A stretch of DNA of 7,563 nt. It comes from Candidatus Bathyarchaeota archaeon (GTDB lineage: Archaea; Thermoproteota; Bathyarchaeia; 40CM-2-53-6). Position 1 is the stretch's first letter. The number at the start of each line of letters is the position of its first letter. The DNA is taken from assembly GCA_005882905.1 (NCBI GenBank), contig VBBG01000047.1, positions 18,986 to 26,548 of the forward strand. Reading direction: 5' to 3'. Shown here piece after piece: positions 6,457 to 7,563 of this stretch. The notes beneath the pieces were generated by a model, which was not told the DNA's origin, did not search any database, and worked only from the letters and a program-made list of their open reading frames with translations. The translations under genes and the position numbers were made by a program.

Positions 6457-6587
6457 TGTGATGCGACACAGTACACAGCGTTGGTAACAAGCAACTTACT
6501 CCTTTGAACCCTGTTCCAGAGGTCAAAACCTGCCCAGTTTCGCTCTCTCGTATTGCGAGACTCAACTGCTTTTGAGATTTCATGGCT

Positions 6588-6618
6588 GGTAACGAGTTGG
6601 GTAACCGTGAATGGTAAC
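6588..6618. repeat. Three GGTAAC direct repeats at 12-13 bp spacing
   Basis: GGTAAC occurs at 6588-6593, 6600-6605 and 6613-6618, with a further copy at 6483-6488. The nine-base TGGTAACAA is shared exactly by the copies at 6483 and 6613. A spacing slightly over one helical turn suggests sites for a cooperatively binding protein. They lie upstream of the winged-helix-like ORF (minus strand) and downstream of aspS. Confidence 0.4.
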
Positions 6619-6705
6619 AATAGATGGAAGATCTGCCCTGAAAACAGAACCCCAATGAGAAGCAAGGTTTTGAAAATTTATGCCCGATGACCGCCAATTC
6701 CGGAG

Positions 6706-7563
6706 CTAGGGCGTGATTCTATTTCGGTCCCTAGGAAACATTGTAGCTTCACGAATATTCTCCCGTCCGGTGATCTTCATTGTCAACCTCTCCAGTCCTA
6801 TGGACCAGCCTGAGTGGTAGGGTGCCCCGTAGCGGAACGCGTCCACATACGACTTGAAACTCTCTGGGTTCAGCCCCTTAGCCTTCAGCCGGCTAATCAA
6901 CAGACTCGGCAGATGAATTCGCTGGGTCCCGGAGGACACTTCTAGCCCGTTGTAGATGAGGTCGAAGGCTCTGCAAGTCTTCCCATCCGGATTCGGCATA
7001 GCATAGAACGCCTTCAACTCTAGAGGCCAATCGACCATGAAGAAAGCCTTCTTCCCTACAAGTCCAGCAAGCTTCTTCTCCTGAGTCTTCGAGAAGTCCA
7101 TCCCGTACTCTATCTCTTCACCACTCTTCCGAAGCAAATTCACAGCCTCCGAGTACCTAATCCGGGTCAGGGGGAGGCTCAGCAGGTCCAGGTCTTGACC
7201 GAGCCGCTTCAATTCCTCACTGCACGCTTCGCGCACGGTCTTTACGCAGTAAGCCAAGTATTCTTCTAGCACCTTCATCACGTCCTCGTCAGTCGCGAAC
7301 GACTCTTCAATGTCCATCTGCCGCACTTCGTTCAGATGGGTCGGCTGCTCGAACTTCTCAGCCCGGAATATCGGAAGAACAGTGAAGACCTTCTCGAACG
7401 CTATCGCGCACATCTGCTTGTACAGCTGCGGCGACTGGGCAAGATACGCCTCCTTCTCGAAATACTTCAACGAGAACAGTTCGGCACCCCCCTCGCTCGC
7501 CGAGGCGATGATCACCGGCGGCTGAATCTCCACGTAGTGTCGTTGAGAGAAGAAATCGCGGAA
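6706..7563 (-). CDS. aspS: Aspartyl-tRNA synthetase, N-terminus beyond window edge
   Basis: Class II aminoacyl-tRNA synthetase charging tRNA with aspartate in the cytosol. The frame is open to base 7563, so 285 C-terminal residues are visible of the roughly 430-440 usual in archaea. The missing part is the OB-fold anticodon-binding domain and the start of the catalytic domain. Visible, numbering from the window edge: the VEIQPP strand, ASEGGAELF loop (22-30), QSPQLYKQ (43-50) for aspartate/tRNA recognition, motif 2 around FRAE (66-69) followed by HLNEVRQMDIE, the late YGAPYHSGWSIGLERL motif 3 (Arg259), and the family-typical end NIREATMFPRDRNRITP. ASEGGAELF and the FPRDR end favour AspRS over the closely related AsnRS. 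The GTG at 7533-7531 is an internal Val. Whether it is tRNA-Asp-specific or also charges tRNA-Asn cannot be judged without the N-terminal domain. The stop is TAG at 6708-6706; no same-strand gene closely follows. Confidence 0.95.
   Translation of the reverse strand, partial: FRDFFSQRHYVEIQPPVIIASASEGGAELFSLKYFEKEAYLAQSPQLYKQMCAIAFEKVFTVLPIFRAEKFEQPTHLNEVRQMDIEESFATDEDVMKVLEEYLAYCVKTVREACSEELKRLGQDLDLLSLPLTRIRYSEAVNLLRKSGEEIEYGMDFSKTQEKKLAGLVGKKAFFMVDWPLELKAFYAMPNPDGKTCRAFDLIYNGLEVSSGTQRIHLPSLLISRLKAKGLNPESFKSYVDAFRYGAPYHSGWSIGLERLTMKITGRENIREATMFPRDRNRITP

Larger units (their letters stand above)
5927..6705. other. Long poorly coding stretch between GvpD-like and aspS
   Basis: These 779 bp contain one plausible minus-strand gene (6112-6456) and otherwise weak signals. 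5927-6111 has an imperfect hairpin at 6066-6086 with a T5 loop and the doubtful 53-codon ORF. 6457-6705 is more A+T-rich, carries four GGTAAC motifs, and has two overlapping minus-strand open frames (to 6665 and 6697) with no family resemblance. I see no tRNA, rRNA, insertion sequence or CRISPR repeat. It may be a decayed gene region plus promoter sequence. Confidence 0.5.

Noticed and set aside
6368..6697. Minus-strand open frames reaching 6665 and 6697
   Set aside because: They overlap each other and the winged-helix-like ORF and have no recognisable family. I kept them only as possible remnants in a finding.
1..7563. CRISPR array, insertion sequence or attachment site
   Set aside because: No regularly spaced long repeats, no transposase motifs and no terminal inverted repeats with target duplication were seen on either strand.

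Overview
The window looks like chromosomal DNA of an archaeon, most likely from the TACK side (Thermoproteota, e.g. Bathyarchaeia or Nitrososphaeria-like). The evidence is an eL18 ribosomal protein, a short RIO1-type kinase, an archaeal/eukaryotic-type AspRS, a GvpD-family P-loop protein, an AbrB-fold mini-protein, and TATA-like boxes in place of bacterial -35/-10 pairs. Base composition is close to half G+C in the genes and visibly more A+T-rich in parts of the gaps. The lineage is inferred from protein style only; no rRNA gene is present.

Layout. 2-2464 (+) is pyruvate, phosphate dikinase, cut off at its N-terminus by the window edge. 2560-2922 (+) is ribosomal protein eL18 behind a TATA-like element. 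2963-3718 (-) is a RIO1-type kinase, convergent with eL18. 3719-3988 is the rio1 leader region, with a TATA-like element (minus strand, 3941-3948) and a possible 31-residue ORF (3827-3922). 3989-4222 (-) is an AbrB/MazE-like small DNA-binding protein, separated by a 246-bp gap from a divergent 485-residue GvpD-family (KaiC/RecA-like) protein at 4469-5926 (+). 5927-6705 is a poorly coding stretch. It holds one plausible small winged-helix-like protein (6112-6456, -), a doubtful 53-residue ORF (5893-6054, -) and a cluster of GGTAAC direct repeats. 6706-7563 (-) is the C-terminal catalytic part of aspartyl-tRNA synthetase, cut off by the window edge.

How the genes relate. Three genes belong to translation or ribosome biogenesis (eL18, RIO1, AspRS) and one to central carbon metabolism (PPDK, interconverting pyruvate and PEP). 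The middle carries two putative regulators facing away from each other (AbrB-like and GvpD-like). No operon linking these functions is evident; most genes appear to be single transcription units. I did not find a clear new multi-gene system. The parts most worth a second look are the GvpD-like gene without gas-vesicle neighbours, the repeat cluster and small ORFs between 5927 and 6705, and the rio1 leader.
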